Shown here piece by piece: positions 51,710 to 62,800 of a DNA stretch of 64,000 nucleotides; the stretch's first letter is position 1; every line of letters starts with the position of its first letter. The notes beneath the pieces are model-generated. The model ran no database searches. It had not been told where the DNA came from and saw only the letters and a program-made list of their open reading frames with translations. Source of the DNA: Agathobaculum hominis (lineage in GTDB: Bacteria > Bacillota > Clostridia > Oscillospirales > Butyricicoccaceae); the NCBI RefSeq assembly GCF_014288055.1, contig NZ_JACOPK010000003.1, positions 1 through 64,000 of the forward strand, in the 5' to 3' direction. Both the position numbers and the translations under genes were made by a program.

Positions 51710-52201
51710 ATGATCCTCAATCTAAATGCACAGATCATCTGGGTGTTTGTTGACCTGCTGATCCTGTTCGTGCTGATGAAGAAGTTCCTGTTCGGGCCGA
51801 TCACCAGAATGCTGGACGACCGCGCACAGGAGGTATCGGACACGCTCGATCAGGCGGACAGGCGTCTGGCCGAGGCCGAGCAGCAGCAGACCGCGCATGC
51901 GGCGCAGCTCGCCTCTGCGAAGGCGGAGGCCGCGCAGATCATAGAGGACGCCCGCGCACGCGGTCAGCAGGAATACGACCGCCTGGTCGCGGAGGCCCGC
52001 ACTGCCGTGCAGCGTCTGGAGGAGCAGTCGGCGCAGCGCCGTGAATCCGAGCGGGCGCAGATGCTCCGCGAGGCGAAAAAGGAGCTCGCGGCTCTCGTTC
52101 TGCTGACCACCGCAAAGGTATCCCGGCAGACGCTCGACAGCGACACTGACCGCGCCATGATCGACGATTTCCTGCGCGAAGAAACGGAGGCTGCACGATG
52201 A
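51710..52201 (+). CDS. atpF: F-type ATP synthase subunit b
   Basis: A 163-residue peripheral-stalk subunit. One N-terminal membrane helix (about 8-28, IWVFVDLLILFVLMKKFLFGP) is followed by a long Ala/Gln/Glu-rich coiled coil (DDRAQEVSDTLDQADRRLAEAEQQQ). Its stop overlaps atpH by four bases (ATGA), so the two are coupled. Confidence 0.93.
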   Translation: MILNLNAQIIWVFVDLLILFVLMKKFLFGPITRMLDDRAQEVSDTLDQADRRLAEAEQQQTAHAAQLASAKAEAAQIIEDARARGQQEYDRLVAEARTAVQRLEEQSAQRRESERAQMLREAKKELAALVLLTTAKVSRQTLDSDTDRAMIDDFLREETEAAR

Positions 52202-52704
52202 ATTCGACCGCCGTACAGTATGCCGGGGCGCTGCGCCATGCCGGGTGCACGCTGAGCGAGCTGCGGCGCACCGCCGACTGCCTGACCGGCTGTGCGGAGC
52301 TGTGGGACGCCCTGTGCTCGCCCGCCGTGTCGGCACGGGAGAAAAAGGCCGTGCTGGCCCGTCTGCCCGCTTTTGACGCGCGGGGAGAGCTGCGGCATTT
52401 CTATCTGCTGCTGGCGGACAAAAACCGCTTTGCGCTCCTGCCCGAGATCGTCCGGCAGTTCCGTCTGCTCGAGCTGCGCGAAAACGGCGAGGGTCTGTGC
52501 GTATTCCGCAGCGCCCGTGAGCCGGAGGAGCAGTCGCTCGGCGCACTGGCCCGCCTGCTGTGCGCACGGCACGGCTACCGCGCGGTTACGTTCGAGATCG
52601 TGACGGACGAAACGCTGCTCGGCGGCTTTACCGCCGAGATCGACGGCGTAACATACGATAAAAGCGTGCGCGGACAGCTTCGCGCACTGGCGCATGACCT
52701 GTAA
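52198..52704 (+). CDS. atpH: F-type ATP synthase subunit delta
   Basis: A 168-residue subunit linking the peripheral stalk to the F1 head. Motifs are moderate: AVQYAGALRHAGCT at the N-terminus, EKKAVLARLPAFD, and the C-terminal TDETLLGGFTAEIDGVTYDKSVRGQLRAL, the most conserved part of OSCP/delta. Position between atpF and atpA settles the call. Confidence 0.93.
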   Translation: MNSTAVQYAGALRHAGCTLSELRRTADCLTGCAELWDALCSPAVSAREKKAVLARLPAFDARGELRHFYLLLADKNRFALLPEIVRQFRLLELRENGEGLCVFRSAREPEEQSLGALARLLCARHGYRAVTFEIVTDETLLGGFTAEIDGVTYDKSVRGQLRALAHDL

Positions 52705-52717
52705 GGGGTGAAAACCA

Positions 52718-54213
<1,496 letters not shown>

Positions 54214-54226
<13 letters not shown>

Positions 54227-55167
54227 AGGAGATCCGAACCCGTATTGACAGCGTGCAGCAGACGCTCAAGATCACGAACGCGATGTATCTGATCTCGTCC
54301 TCCAAGATGCGCAAGGCAAGGCAGCAGCTGAACAATGTACAGCCGTATTTTCTCAAGATCAGCTCTACAATCGCGGATATTCTGCACCATTCTCCCGAGA
54401 TCGAGCATATTTATTTCGACAAGCGTCCCGAGGTCAAGCGCCGCAAAGCCGGCTACATCGTTATCACGGGCGACAAGGGACTGGCCGGCGCGTACAACCA
54501 CAATGTGCTCCGGCTGGCCGAGGAGCAGCTGGCGCAGGAGGACGACCCCACGCTGTTCCTGATCGGTCAGATGGGACGCGCCTACTTTGCCGAGCGCGAC
54601 ATCCGCGTGGACGGCGAGTTCATGTTCACGGTGCAGGACCCGACGATCGCCCGCGCCCGTGATATTGCAGATATTTTCATCCGTCTGTTCCGCGAAGGAC
54701 AGCTGGACGACGTGTACGTTGTTTACACCGAAATGGTAACGCCCATGCGGCTCGAGCCGCGCGTGCAGAAGCTGCTCCCGCTGGACATCGATGCGTTCCC
54801 GTGGGAGCCGCGTCCGGGCGAGAACGGCCTGTATCATCAGACGGTGCAGTATGTGCCATCGGCTGATCGGGTGCTCGAGCATCTGGTGCCGGGCTGCATC
54901 AAGGGCGAGCTGTTCGGCGCACTGGTCGAGTCGTTCTGTGCCGAGCAGAATGCCCGCATGACGGCTATGGATGCCGCGACGGACAACGCGCGTGATATGC
55001 TCAAATCGCTTTCGCTGCGCTACAACCGCGCACGGCAGTCCGCTATCACGCAGGAGATCACCGAGATCGTCGGCGGCACGCAGGGCAGCGCGACAGAGAC
55101 GCCGCAGCCGCGCCGTTCGATTCCGACGCGAACCGTCCGTTTTCTGGCGGACGGCAGCCGCGCATAG
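54214..55167 (+). CDS. atpG: F-type ATP synthase subunit gamma
   Basis: A 317-residue central-stalk subunit. The N-terminal helix is MAGIKEIRTRIDSVQQTLKITNAMYLISSSKMRKA; the C-terminal helix includes RMTAMDAATDNARDMLKSLSLRYNRARQSAITQEITEIVGG. After that the usual end, a roughly 30-residue Arg/Ser-rich tail follows (QGSATETPQPRRSIPTR), somewhat longer than average. The middle domain is divergent. Confidence 0.94.
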
Positions 55168-55184
55168 AAAGTGAGGAAAAAACT

Positions 55185-56582
55185 ATGAAACGCAAAGGTA
55201 CCGTAGTGCAGGTGACCGGCCCGGTCGTAGATGTTGCCTTTGAGGGCGGCAGTCTGCCGGAGATCAACGAGGCTCTGTCTGTTGCACCGGACGGGCAGGT
55301 GCGCATGATGGAGGTCGCACAGCATATCGGCGGTGACACGGTGCGCTGCATTATGCTCTCCCCGAGTGAAGGAATCGGCCGCGGCGACGAGGTGCTGTCC
55401 ACCGGCCGCACCATCGAAGCGCCGGTCGGTGAAGCGACGCTGGGACGAATGTTCAATGTGCTGGGGCAGGCCATCGACGAAAAGGGAACGGTCGAGGCGC
55501 AGGAAAAGTGGTCGATCCACCGCGCTCCGCCGGCGTTTGCCCAGCAGAACCCGACGACCGAGATCCTCGAAACCGGCATCAAGGTTATCGACCTGCTCGC
55601 GCCGTATGCCAGAGGCGGCAAGATCGGCCTGTTCGGCGGCGCGGGTGTCGGAAAGACCGTCCTGATTCAGGAGCTGATCCACAATATCGCCACCGAGCAC
55701 GGCGGCTACTCGATCTTCACCGGCGTCGGCGAGCGTACCCGCGAGGGCAACGATCTGTGGCGCGAGATGGCGGAATCCGGCGTGCTGAGCAAGACCGCGC
55801 TGGTGTTCGGCCAGATGAACGAGCCGCCCGGAGCACGTATGCGCGTGGCGCTGACTGGTCTGACCATGGCGGAATACTTCCGCGATGTGAAAAAGCAGAA
55901 CGTGCTGCTGTTTATCGATAATATCTTCCGTTATGTACAGGCCGGCTCGGAGATCTCCGCGCTGATGGGCCGCATGCCCTCGGCGGTCGGCTATCAGCCG
56001 ACGCTGGCCGATGAGGTCGGCGCGCTGCAGGAGCGTATCGCCTCCACAAAGGACGGCGCGATCACGTCGGTTCAGGCGGTCTATGTCCCGGCGGACGACC
56101 TGACCGACCCGGCTCCGGCCACGACCTTCACGCATCTGGACGCAAAGACCGTGCTATCCCGCAAGATCGTCGAGCAGGGCATCTACCCGGCGGTAGATCC
56201 GCTGGATTCCACCTCGCGCATTCTGGAGCCGGACATTGTCGGCGAGCGGCATTACAAGGTCGCGCGCGGCGCGCAGGAGCTTTTGCAGCGCTATCGTGAG
56301 CTTCAGGACATCATCGCCATCCTCGGCATGGAGGAGCTGGGAGCGGACGACCGACGCATCGTCGATCGCGCCCGCCGGATGCAGCAGTATTTCTCGCAGC
56401 CGTTCTCGGTAGCGGAGCAGTTCACCGGCCTTGAGGGCCGCTATGTGACCCTGGAGGACACGATCAGCGGCTTTGAAGCCCTGCTCGGCGGAGAACTGGA
56501 TCAGTATCCGGAGGCTGCCTTCTCCATGGTCGGTACAGTGGACGAGGTTCGCCGGAAAGCGCAGGATATGGGGGCGCTTTGA
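55185..56582 (+). CDS. atpD: F-type ATP synthase subunit beta
   Basis: A 465-residue catalytic F1 subunit. Walker A GGAGVGKT (151-158), the catalytic Glu in GVGERTREGNDLW, Walker B VLLFIDNIFRY and PSAVGYQPTLADEVGALQERI (DELSEED-region neighbour) are all present. It is somewhat unusual in having YARGGKIGLF preceding Walker A but is otherwise standard. AAAGTGAGG precedes the ATG; it overlaps atpC by four bases. Confidence 0.97.
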   Translation: MKRKGTVVQVTGPVVDVAFEGGSLPEINEALSVAPDGQVRMMEVAQHIGGDTVRCIMLSPSEGIGRGDEVLSTGRTIEAPVGEATLGRMFNVLGQAIDEKGTVEAQEKWSIHRAPPAFAQQNPTTEILETGIKVIDLLAPYARGGKIGLFGGAGVGKTVLIQELIHNIATEHGGYSIFTGVGERTREGNDLWREMAESGVLSKTALVFGQMNEPPGARMRVALTGLTMAEYFRDVKKQNVLLFIDNIFRYVQAGSEISALMGRMPSAVGYQPTLADEVGALQERIASTKDGAITSVQAVYVPADDLTDPAPATTFTHLDAKTVLSRKIVEQGIYPAVDPLDSTSRILEPDIVGERHYKVARGAQELLQRYRELQDIIAILGMEELGADDRRIVDRARRMQQYFSQPFSVAEQFTGLEGRYVTLEDTISGFEALLGGELDQYPEAAFSMVGTVDEVRRKAQDMGAL

Positions 56583-56980
56583 TGGAAAACACCTTCTATC
56601 TGGAGATCATCACGCCGGATCGGCAGTTTTATACCGGCCCGGCAGACAGTCTGGTCATGCCTGCGCTCGACGGTGAATACGGCGTGCAGCCGGGGCATGA
56701 ACCGGTCGTTACCGCACTTCGTCCGGGCACCGTCCGGTTTCACGCCGAGGGCGTCCGGCACGAGGTGGTCGTCAGCGACGGCTTTGCCGAGATCATGCCG
56801 GACTATGTCATCCTGCTGGTATCCAGCGCAGAGCGGCCCGAGGAGATCGACCGCAAGCGTGCCGAGCGCGCCCGCGAGCGCGCCGAGGAGCGTCTGCGCC
56901 AGAAGCAGAGTATTCGTGAATATCATCTATCCAAGGCGGCGCTGGCTCGTGCCATGGCACGACTCAAGGCGACCCGCTGA
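56579..56980 (+). CDS. atpC: F-type ATP synthase subunit epsilon
   Basis: A 133-residue subunit with an N-terminal beta-sandwich (LEIITPDRQFYTGPADSLVMPALDGEYGVQPGHEPVVTAL) and a C-terminal helical hairpin (KRAERARERAEERLRQK) that can brake ATP hydrolysis. It overlaps atpD by four bases and ends the operon, followed by a terminator. Confidence 0.94.
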   Translation: MMENTFYLEIITPDRQFYTGPADSLVMPALDGEYGVQPGHEPVVTALRPGTVRFHAEGVRHEVVVSDGFAEIMPDYVILLVSSAERPEEIDRKRAERARERAEERLRQKQSIREYHLSKAALARAMARLKATR

Positions 56981-56990
56981 CCTCTCTCCC

Positions 56991-57040
56991 AGCGCCTGCC
57001 CCGGTGTCATCAGATGGAACATCGGAGCAGGCGCTTTTTC
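56991..57040 (+). terminator. Terminator of the atp operon
   Basis: AGCGCCTGC/GCAGGCGCT plus inner CCGGTGT/ACATCGG, followed by TTTT. Confidence 0.88.
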
Positions 57041-57052
57041 GATAAAAAAGCA

Positions 57053-57100
57053 GGGGCTGACTCAGAATGATTGCATGAAATCACCTGAGTCAGCCCCTTT
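57053..57100. terminator. Second hairpin after atp operon
   Basis: A 13-bp stem GGGGCTGACTCAG/CTGAGTCAGCCCC followed by TTT, directly abutting the MITE. On the minus strand it is preceded by the MITE and followed by a T run (57042-57050 complement), so it can also end minus-strand transcripts of the TlpA cluster. Confidence 0.75.
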
Positions 57101-57101
57101 A

Positions 57102-57264
57102 GGGCAACACCGCACAATTAAAGCTGCGGCGCTTTGCGGAAATTTTGTGCCCTGACTTTGTTGCGATTTCACGGTAATACATCAAGTATTACCGCAAAAC
57201 CGCGCCTCGTCAGCACGCAAAATTTGCTCGCAAATCGCTCTTGTTCAATTATGCGGTATTGCCC
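57102..57264. mobile_element. 163-bp MITE with TA target duplication
   Basis: Terminal inverted repeats begin GGGCAACACCGCACAATT and end AATTATGCGGTATTGCCC, with only a few mismatches. TA lies on both outer sides (57100-57101, 57265-57266), typical of Tc1-mariner/IS630-type insertion. The inside is also self-complementary (AAATTTTGTGC with GCAAAATTT; CGGTAATAC/GTATTACCG at 57172-57194), so the whole element can fold into one long hairpin. It has no coding capacity. Confidence 0.8.
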
Positions 57265-57279
57265 TAGCTGTGCTCTGTC

Positions 57280-58122
57280 TTATTTTTGATCGGCGGCGAG
57301 GGCGGCGTCGATGTTTTTCTGGAGCTGCGCCAGATTATCGGCGTTGTCGATGCCGCCGAGCAGCGGCTCGCCGACTGCGTTTCCGTTCCGGTCGAACACA
57401 TAGGTCGTCGGGAAGGCCATGATGCCGAGGGCGAACGTACCGGCGTCGCTCGAGGAATCAAAATAGATGTTGCGGTAGGTCGCGCCCTTGGTTTGCAGGA
57501 TCTCCTTTGCGGTGGCGATGGCATCGGCGTTGCCGTCGAGCGTTTCGGTATTGATGCCGATCACCTCGCCGCCCTGCTGCTTTGCGGTCTGGTTCAGCTT
57601 GTCCAGCTCGCCCAGCTCAGCGACACAGGGCTTGCAGCCGCTGAACCAGAAGTTCACGACCGTGTAGGCGTTGTTCGCGAACAGGCTGCTGTCGACCGCA
57701 TTCCCGTCGAGATCCTTGCCTGTAAACTCCGGGAACGCACTGGCCGCAGCCGTTTCGCTCTGGCCGGCGCTGTCGTCGGCGGGCAGGGCCGCGATCTGCT
57801 CCTCGATCGAGCGGATGCTCTCAGCATCGCTTTTCAGCGTCTGATAATCCCCGTCGGAGAGCTTGTCCCGGCAGTTCTCCAGCGCGCTCAGCAGGACATC
57901 GCCGTAGTTTTCCGCCGTTGCGGGAGAGGATTTGTCCATGGAGGCGAAAACCTGATTCCACAGCTCCTGATGTGCGTCGAGGATGGCGTTTTCCTCCTCG
58001 AGCAGCTCCGCAGAGGTCTTGCTGCCGGTATCGGCAGCTTCAGAGTCGGACTTGCCGCACGCAGCGGCGCCCAGCAGCAGGCTCAGGCTGAGGGCAAGGG
58101 CGGTTGCACGTTTGATATTCAT
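57280..58122 (-). CDS. TlpA/thioredoxin-like lipoprotein
   Basis: A 280-residue exported protein. A lipobox (LGAAAC, Cys22) ends the signal peptide, followed by a helical region (35-115) and a thioredoxin-like domain (about 128-275) with the active site WFSGCKPCVAEL (Cys163, Cys166) and the cis-Pro in IMAFPTTYVFDRNG. It should act as an extracytoplasmic thiol reductant. It starts directly after the stop codon of the polyferredoxin gene, so they are one unit. Confidence 0.92.
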   Translation of the reverse strand: MNIKRATALALSLSLLLGAAACGKSDSEAADTGSKTSAELLEEENAILDAHQELWNQVFASMDKSSPATAENYGDVLLSALENCRDKLSDGDYQTLKSDAESIRSIEEQIAALPADDSAGQSETAAASAFPEFTGKDLDGNAVDSSLFANNAYTVVNFWFSGCKPCVAELGELDKLNQTAKQQGGEVIGINTETLDGNADAIATAKEILQTKGATYRNIYFDSSSDAGTFALGIMAFPTTYVFDRNGNAVGEPLLGGIDNADNLAQLQKNIDAALAADQK

Positions 58123-59001
58123 TTATGAGTTCTCCTTTGTTTTTTCGTTGCCGAAGCCGTACCGGTAGCAGATCGCCTCTGTCGGGCAGGCCTTGATGCA
58201 TCGGCCGCAGCGGATGCACTCGGCGTGGTTTGCATTCTGTGTGATGTCTACATCCATCGGGCAGACGTTCGCGCATTTTCCGCAGGAAACGCAGCGATGG
58301 GAGTTTACCTGCATCTGAAACAGGGAAACGCGGTTGAACAGCGCGTAAAACGCGCCCAGCGGGCACAGCCATTTGCAGAACGGCCGCCAGAACAGCACGC
58401 TGAGAAGGATCACGGCGGCCAGCACAGCCGCCTTCCAGGTGAACAGTGCGCCGAGCGCCGAGCGAATGCCGGTGTTCACCAGGGCGAGCGGGATCGCGCC
58501 CTCGAGGATTCCCTGCGGACACAGGTATTTGCAGAAGATCGGGTCGCCCATGCCGAGTTCGTTCACCAGAACGGTCGGCAGCAGCACTACCATCACGAGC
58601 AGCACGGCGTACTTGAGATACCGCAGCGGCTTCAGCCGTTCGGAGGACAGCTTCGGGGAGGGGATATGGTGCAGCAGCTCCTGAAGCCAGCCGAACGGGC
58701 AGAGAAAGCCGCAGATGAACCGTCCGAGCAGCACGCCCAGCAGGATCAGCAGGCCGGTGATGTAATAGCAGAAGCGGAAGCCGGACGAGCCGACGACTGC
58801 CTGAAACGCGCCGATGGGGCACGCGCCCGCCGCGCCCGGGCAGGAATAGCAGTTCAGTCCGGGCACACAGACCCGCTTGCCGTTGCCCTGATACAGCCTG
58901 CCGGAAAGGAAATTCGGCAGGTGGATGTTGGTGAGCAGGGCGGCGGCGGCCTGTATCGCGCCGCGCAGGCGGACGAGCAGGGGGAGCGGTCTTTTACCCA
59001 A
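58123..59001 (-). CDS. Membrane-bound 4Fe-4S polyferredoxin (NapH/CcoG-like)
   Basis: A 292-residue protein with about five hydrophobic helices, CxxxCP motifs near membrane edges (GFLCPFGW, KYLCPQG, KWLCPLG) and a C-terminal double ferredoxin (CVSCGKCANVCPMD, CIRCGRCIKACPTE). It probably passes electrons across the membrane to the TlpA-like partner. The start is taken as TTG 59001, overlapping the CD1871A gene by eight bases with GGAG upstream; a longer frame from 59061 has no ribosome site. Confidence 0.87.
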   Translation of the reverse strand: MGKRPLPLLVRLRGAIQAAAALLTNIHLPNFLSGRLYQGNGKRVCVPGLNCYSCPGAAGACPIGAFQAVVGSSGFRFCYYITGLLILLGVLLGRFICGFLCPFGWLQELLHHIPSPKLSSERLKPLRYLKYAVLLVMVVLLPTVLVNELGMGDPIFCKYLCPQGILEGAIPLALVNTGIRSALGALFTWKAAVLAAVILLSVLFWRPFCKWLCPLGAFYALFNRVSLFQMQVNSHRCVSCGKCANVCPMDVDITQNANHAECIRCGRCIKACPTEAICYRYGFGNEKTKENS

Positions 59002-59137
59002 TGCCGACGCACTCCATGCACAGGCGTATCGCCTTGGATAACACGACGCCGGCCTCACCACGCCAGACGCCGAACAGGACCATCGCGCCGCCGAGCAGCA
59101 GCAGAAGGACCTGCGTCATTGTTTTGCTGTGTAACAT
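58994..59137 (-). CDS. CD1871A-family small CXXC membrane protein
   Basis: A 47-residue protein with one hydrophobic helix (VLLLLLGGAMVLFGVWRGE) and a C-terminal VVLSKAIRLCMECVGIG containing the CxxC. This matches the small CD1871A-type proteins found beside polyferredoxin and TlpA-like genes in Clostridia. ATG 59137 is preceded by AAAGGATAG. It is the first gene of the redox cluster and is divergent from the surface-protein leader. Confidence 0.85.
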   Translation of the reverse strand: MLHSKTMTQVLLLLLGGAMVLFGVWRGEAGVVLSKAIRLCMECVGIG

Positions 59138-59275
59138 AGTTTCTCTATCCTTTCCTGTGATGGGAAAAGTATATACCATCTAAAAGGAGATTGAAAGGAG
59201 AAAAAACAAAATTTTTGTAAACTTTAGTCATTGCCGTCTGCGCTGCGGGAGTTTTCTTCTTTTATAGGAAAACGG

Positions 59276-59305
59276 TTGACAAAGCTGCCTGCAATGGGGT
59301 ACACT
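59276..59305 (+). promoter_or_regulatory. Promoter of the riboswitch-controlled surface protein
   Basis: Perfect TTGACA (59276-59281), an 18-bp spacer and TACACT (59300-59305). The leader to the ATG is about 500 nt. Confidence 0.65.
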
Positions 59306-59447
59306 TTATATAGGAAAGATTAGGCAGCGCTGACGCGGGACTTTTTGTCCGTCCGTGCAGCGAAGTTCGGTATGCGCCCTTCGCATATCGTCTTAAACAG
59401 CAGACATCAACTGAAAATCTGTGCATGACTCCCGGGAACGGGTGCAG

Positions 59448-59540
59448 GTACAGATAAAGGCACAGCCGGTGAAAGCCGGTGCCGCAAAGCCAGATGGGCC
59501 TAAACGGAGCTTGTCCTCCGCATGGCAGCCGGCTGCCAAC
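59448..59540 (+). promoter_or_regulatory. c-di-GMP-I riboswitch, first aptamer
   Basis: Shows the GEMM-I core: AAAGGCAC, a stem with GAAA tetraloop (GCCGGTGAAAGCCGG), the conserved GCCGCAAAGCC, the tetraloop receptor GGGCCTAAACGG and the distal ATGGCAGCCGG. A terminator hairpin follows at 59552. It senses cyclic di-GMP. Confidence 0.9.
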
Positions 59541-59551
59541 GATACTTTGTA

Positions 59552-59597
59552 CCCTCCTTGCAGAGCCGTGCGCACTGTAAGGGGGGATTTTATTTGG
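59552..59597 (+). terminator. Expression platform terminator of first aptamer
   Basis: CCCTCCTTGCAG pairs with CTGTAAGGGGGG (12 bp with G-U pairs) and is followed by ATTTTATTT. Its position suggests ligand-dependent termination. Confidence 0.75.
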
Positions 59598-59677
59598 AAG
59601 CTGAATCGTCTCTGTACTGTCCAAAACGGTTCCAGGAAAAACTCAATCATCTGTGCTACTCATTAAGGAGTAAGTTG

Positions 59678-59770
59678 TGCAGACAAGGGCACGATCGGTG
59701 AAAGCCGGTTTCGCAAAGCCAGGGGCCTAAACGGAAGACTTTTCCGCATGGCAGCCGGTTTCCTGATGCA
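59678..59770 (+). promoter_or_regulatory. c-di-GMP-I riboswitch, second aptamer
   Basis: Second GEMM-I core: AAGGGCACGATCGGTGAAAG (GAAA loop), TTCGCAAAGCCAGGGGCCTAA and CCGCATGGCAGCCGG. It is followed by hairpin CTTCATAGTAG/CTACTGAAG (about 59774-59800), whose 3' arm abuts the AAGGAGGG ribosome site, so control may be translational. Confidence 0.9.
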
Positions 59771-59812
59771 GCTTCTTCATAGTAGTCTATTGCTACTGAA
59801 GGAGGGATTTTC

Positions 59813-62800
59813 ATGATGAAAACAGGAAAGAACAAGCGATTATTAGCCAGCATACTGGCGGCGTCCATGCTGCTGGCAATGTCTCCGTTCGCGTTAGCGG
59901 ATGAAAATACGCCGGATACGACAAATCCGGGGCAGAGTCAGTCCACCGAGGGCGGCGGCACTGAGCAGACATGCGTTGCAAAGATCGGTGAGAACAAGTA
60001 TTCGACTCTTGCCGGTGCGCTTGCTGCTGCAAACATTTATGCTGCAAACAGCGATGTCACCATCGTCATGCTCCGTGATGTTACGGAAAATATCAAGATT
60101 AACAAGTCTCTGACGCTCGACCTCGGCGGGCGTACGCTGTCGGGTGATGCGAATGCGGCCGTTGTGACCATTTCCGGTGATAAACCGCAGGTTACCGTGA
60201 AAAATGGTACGGTTACCGGCGGCAGAAATCCGCAGAATGGCGGCGGCTTCGCAATCGACAGTGCAGGCGTTCAGCTCGAAGATTTGACCATAACGGGTAA
60301 TGAAACAGTCGGCGGCAACGGCAATGGCGAAGTCGGCGGCGGCGGTATCTATGCGTCGCACGCAGATGTATCCATGCAGAATGTTACCGTGTCCGAAAAC
60401 AGAGTTACGGGAAACAGCAGCGACGGCGGCGGTATTTTGGTTAGATACGGTTCTCTGACCATGGACGGCTGCCATGTTGAGGGGAATACTGCTCCGGACT
60501 GCGGCGGTGGCATGCTTCTGAGACATTCTGTGCTGAACGCTGCAAAGTCCTTTTTTGAGAATAATACCGCAAAATACGGTGCAGGTATCTATTTTGGCGA
60601 TACGCCGAACGAAGCAGAAGAAGGCTGTTCCGGCGAGCACAACCACCTTATCACCGATTCCACAATCTCCGGCAATAAGGTTCTCGACCTTGAAAACGGT
60701 ATCGGCGGCGGTATGTATGTCGGCACAACCTCTAATCTGACTCTCCGCAATTCTAAACTGTTGAATAACAACGGTGCATCGCAGGGCGGCGCAATCGTAG
60801 CTTACAGTGCCGGAACAATCGAACTTGACGACGTTTCGATTTCTGAAAACAAGGCACAGAGCGGCGCAGGTATCTTTGCTCTGTGTACTGCTGTCTGCAA
60901 TACGGACATTCGCCTGCTGAACGGCACGGCAATCGACAAAAATACGGCAACCGGCTATGGCGGCGGCATCTACGCAGATGCACTGGCTAACACCCTTAGC
61001 GTTACGGCGGAAAACAGCTCTGTCAGTGGCAACAAGGCCGCAGGCGGCGCAGGTATTTTCACTTACAAGGATGGCTCGGCGGTTATCAATGTGGATCTTC
61101 AGTCCGGTGCTGTGATGCACGATAATGCAGCGACAGGCATGGGCGGCGCAATTTACGCCTATAATGATGCAAACATCAACATCGCAAAGAACAGCGCAGT
61201 GTACAATAACACCGCAAAGACCGCAGGCGATGACCTGCTGTTCAACGGTTCGACCTTTACGCTCCCGAACGCAAAGGACATGAGCGGCGACCGCATTCTG
61301 TCCTCCAACAAGGCAGAGATTACCGGCTGGTATCATGATGGCTGGTTTAAGTGGAATGCTGCGGCTCAGGACGGTAAGGGCGGCTATGAGGAGATCGGTC
61401 GCTGGACGGAGGAAACGGCTGACGAATACGTCCCGGTAGAAAACGATTCGCACGCTGTTTCGCTCAAGGCGGCTACGAAAAAATCCTCCGGCGGCACCGA
61501 GGACACCGACCCCATTGAGTGGAACGTTTCCCGATCCAAGACCGCAACGGCGCTGGATACGAACACCTGGACCTCCAATGTGACGCTGTCTCTGCCGAGT
61601 GCAGAGGAAAAGTTGGCCTCCGATGTGGTATTTGTACTGGATAAGTCCACGAGTACGGAATTGGAAGACCAGGCGCTGGGTATGCTCGCTGCGCTGAAGG
61701 AGAAGGCGGCAAGCACGAAAGCAAAGGTCAAGGTCGGCGTTGTAATCTTCAATAAACAGGCAAACAAGACCGCTCCGCTTACGGATCTTGCAACCGGTTA
61801 CGAGACCATTGAAAACGCAATCAAGCAAACGATTGAAAGCGGAACAAACACCCACGCCGGACTTCTTGCGGGCAAGCAGCTGCTGGACGAGGATACCGAA
61901 GTTGCCGCAAATCGGAAATACCTGATTTTCGTAAGTGATGGTATTACCTATATGTATAATGCGGAGCCTACTGTTACCGCATGGAGTTTTTTTGCTGATG
62001 CCTGGAAACACTGGGCTGGCCCCGACAACTGGAAATCTAAATATGGCAGCAATAATCCTCCTGCTAGCTGGTCTGCACGGATGACCGAGATTGGTAAACA
62101 GGTTGAGGCTCAGGGCACGAAATATGAATATCCTTACGGTGGAACAGCAACAGAATGTACTCCCGAGGATGATTCTTCTAAGAATTATGCGAACTCCATT
62201 GATAAGGCTCTGTATTTGACCTATCAGGTTTATCAGGAAGCACAGGCGGCGGGATACAACTGCTACGCAGTTGTTAACGGACGCCCGACCGACTATCTTT
62301 GGGGTCCGGATTTTATGCGCTACCTGGCCAATGGCCAAACGGTAGACTTCGGCAAGATCCAGAACGACATCCTCTACGCAGTCAGCGCCGGTTCCACGGT
62401 GGAGGACCAGATGGGCGATGCGTTCGATTTTGTTCCCGGCTCGCTGAAGCTGACTGTCGGCGGCACGGAGCTGAAATCCAAGGCAAACGGCAACATGACC
62501 TATTTCGGAGATAATGCCGAAGATCTGAGCGAAACCAACTGCCGTTTCAAGGTGCTGTACGCTCCGGATGCGGATGGCTTCGTCTGGACCATCAACGAAA
62601 ATGTTTCCAATTTTGCACCGGTTCAGCTGACCTATACCGTCAAGCTGACCAAGCCCGAAACCGATCCCGGTACCTACGGCACGGAGGATCTGAAGGGCGA
62701 AAAGAATGTTCCTGCCGACAAGGCACTGTTCACCAATAAGCGCGCCGTTCTGAACGCCATCAACAGCGCCGGTGCGCCGCTCAATCCTCTGGACTTCCCG

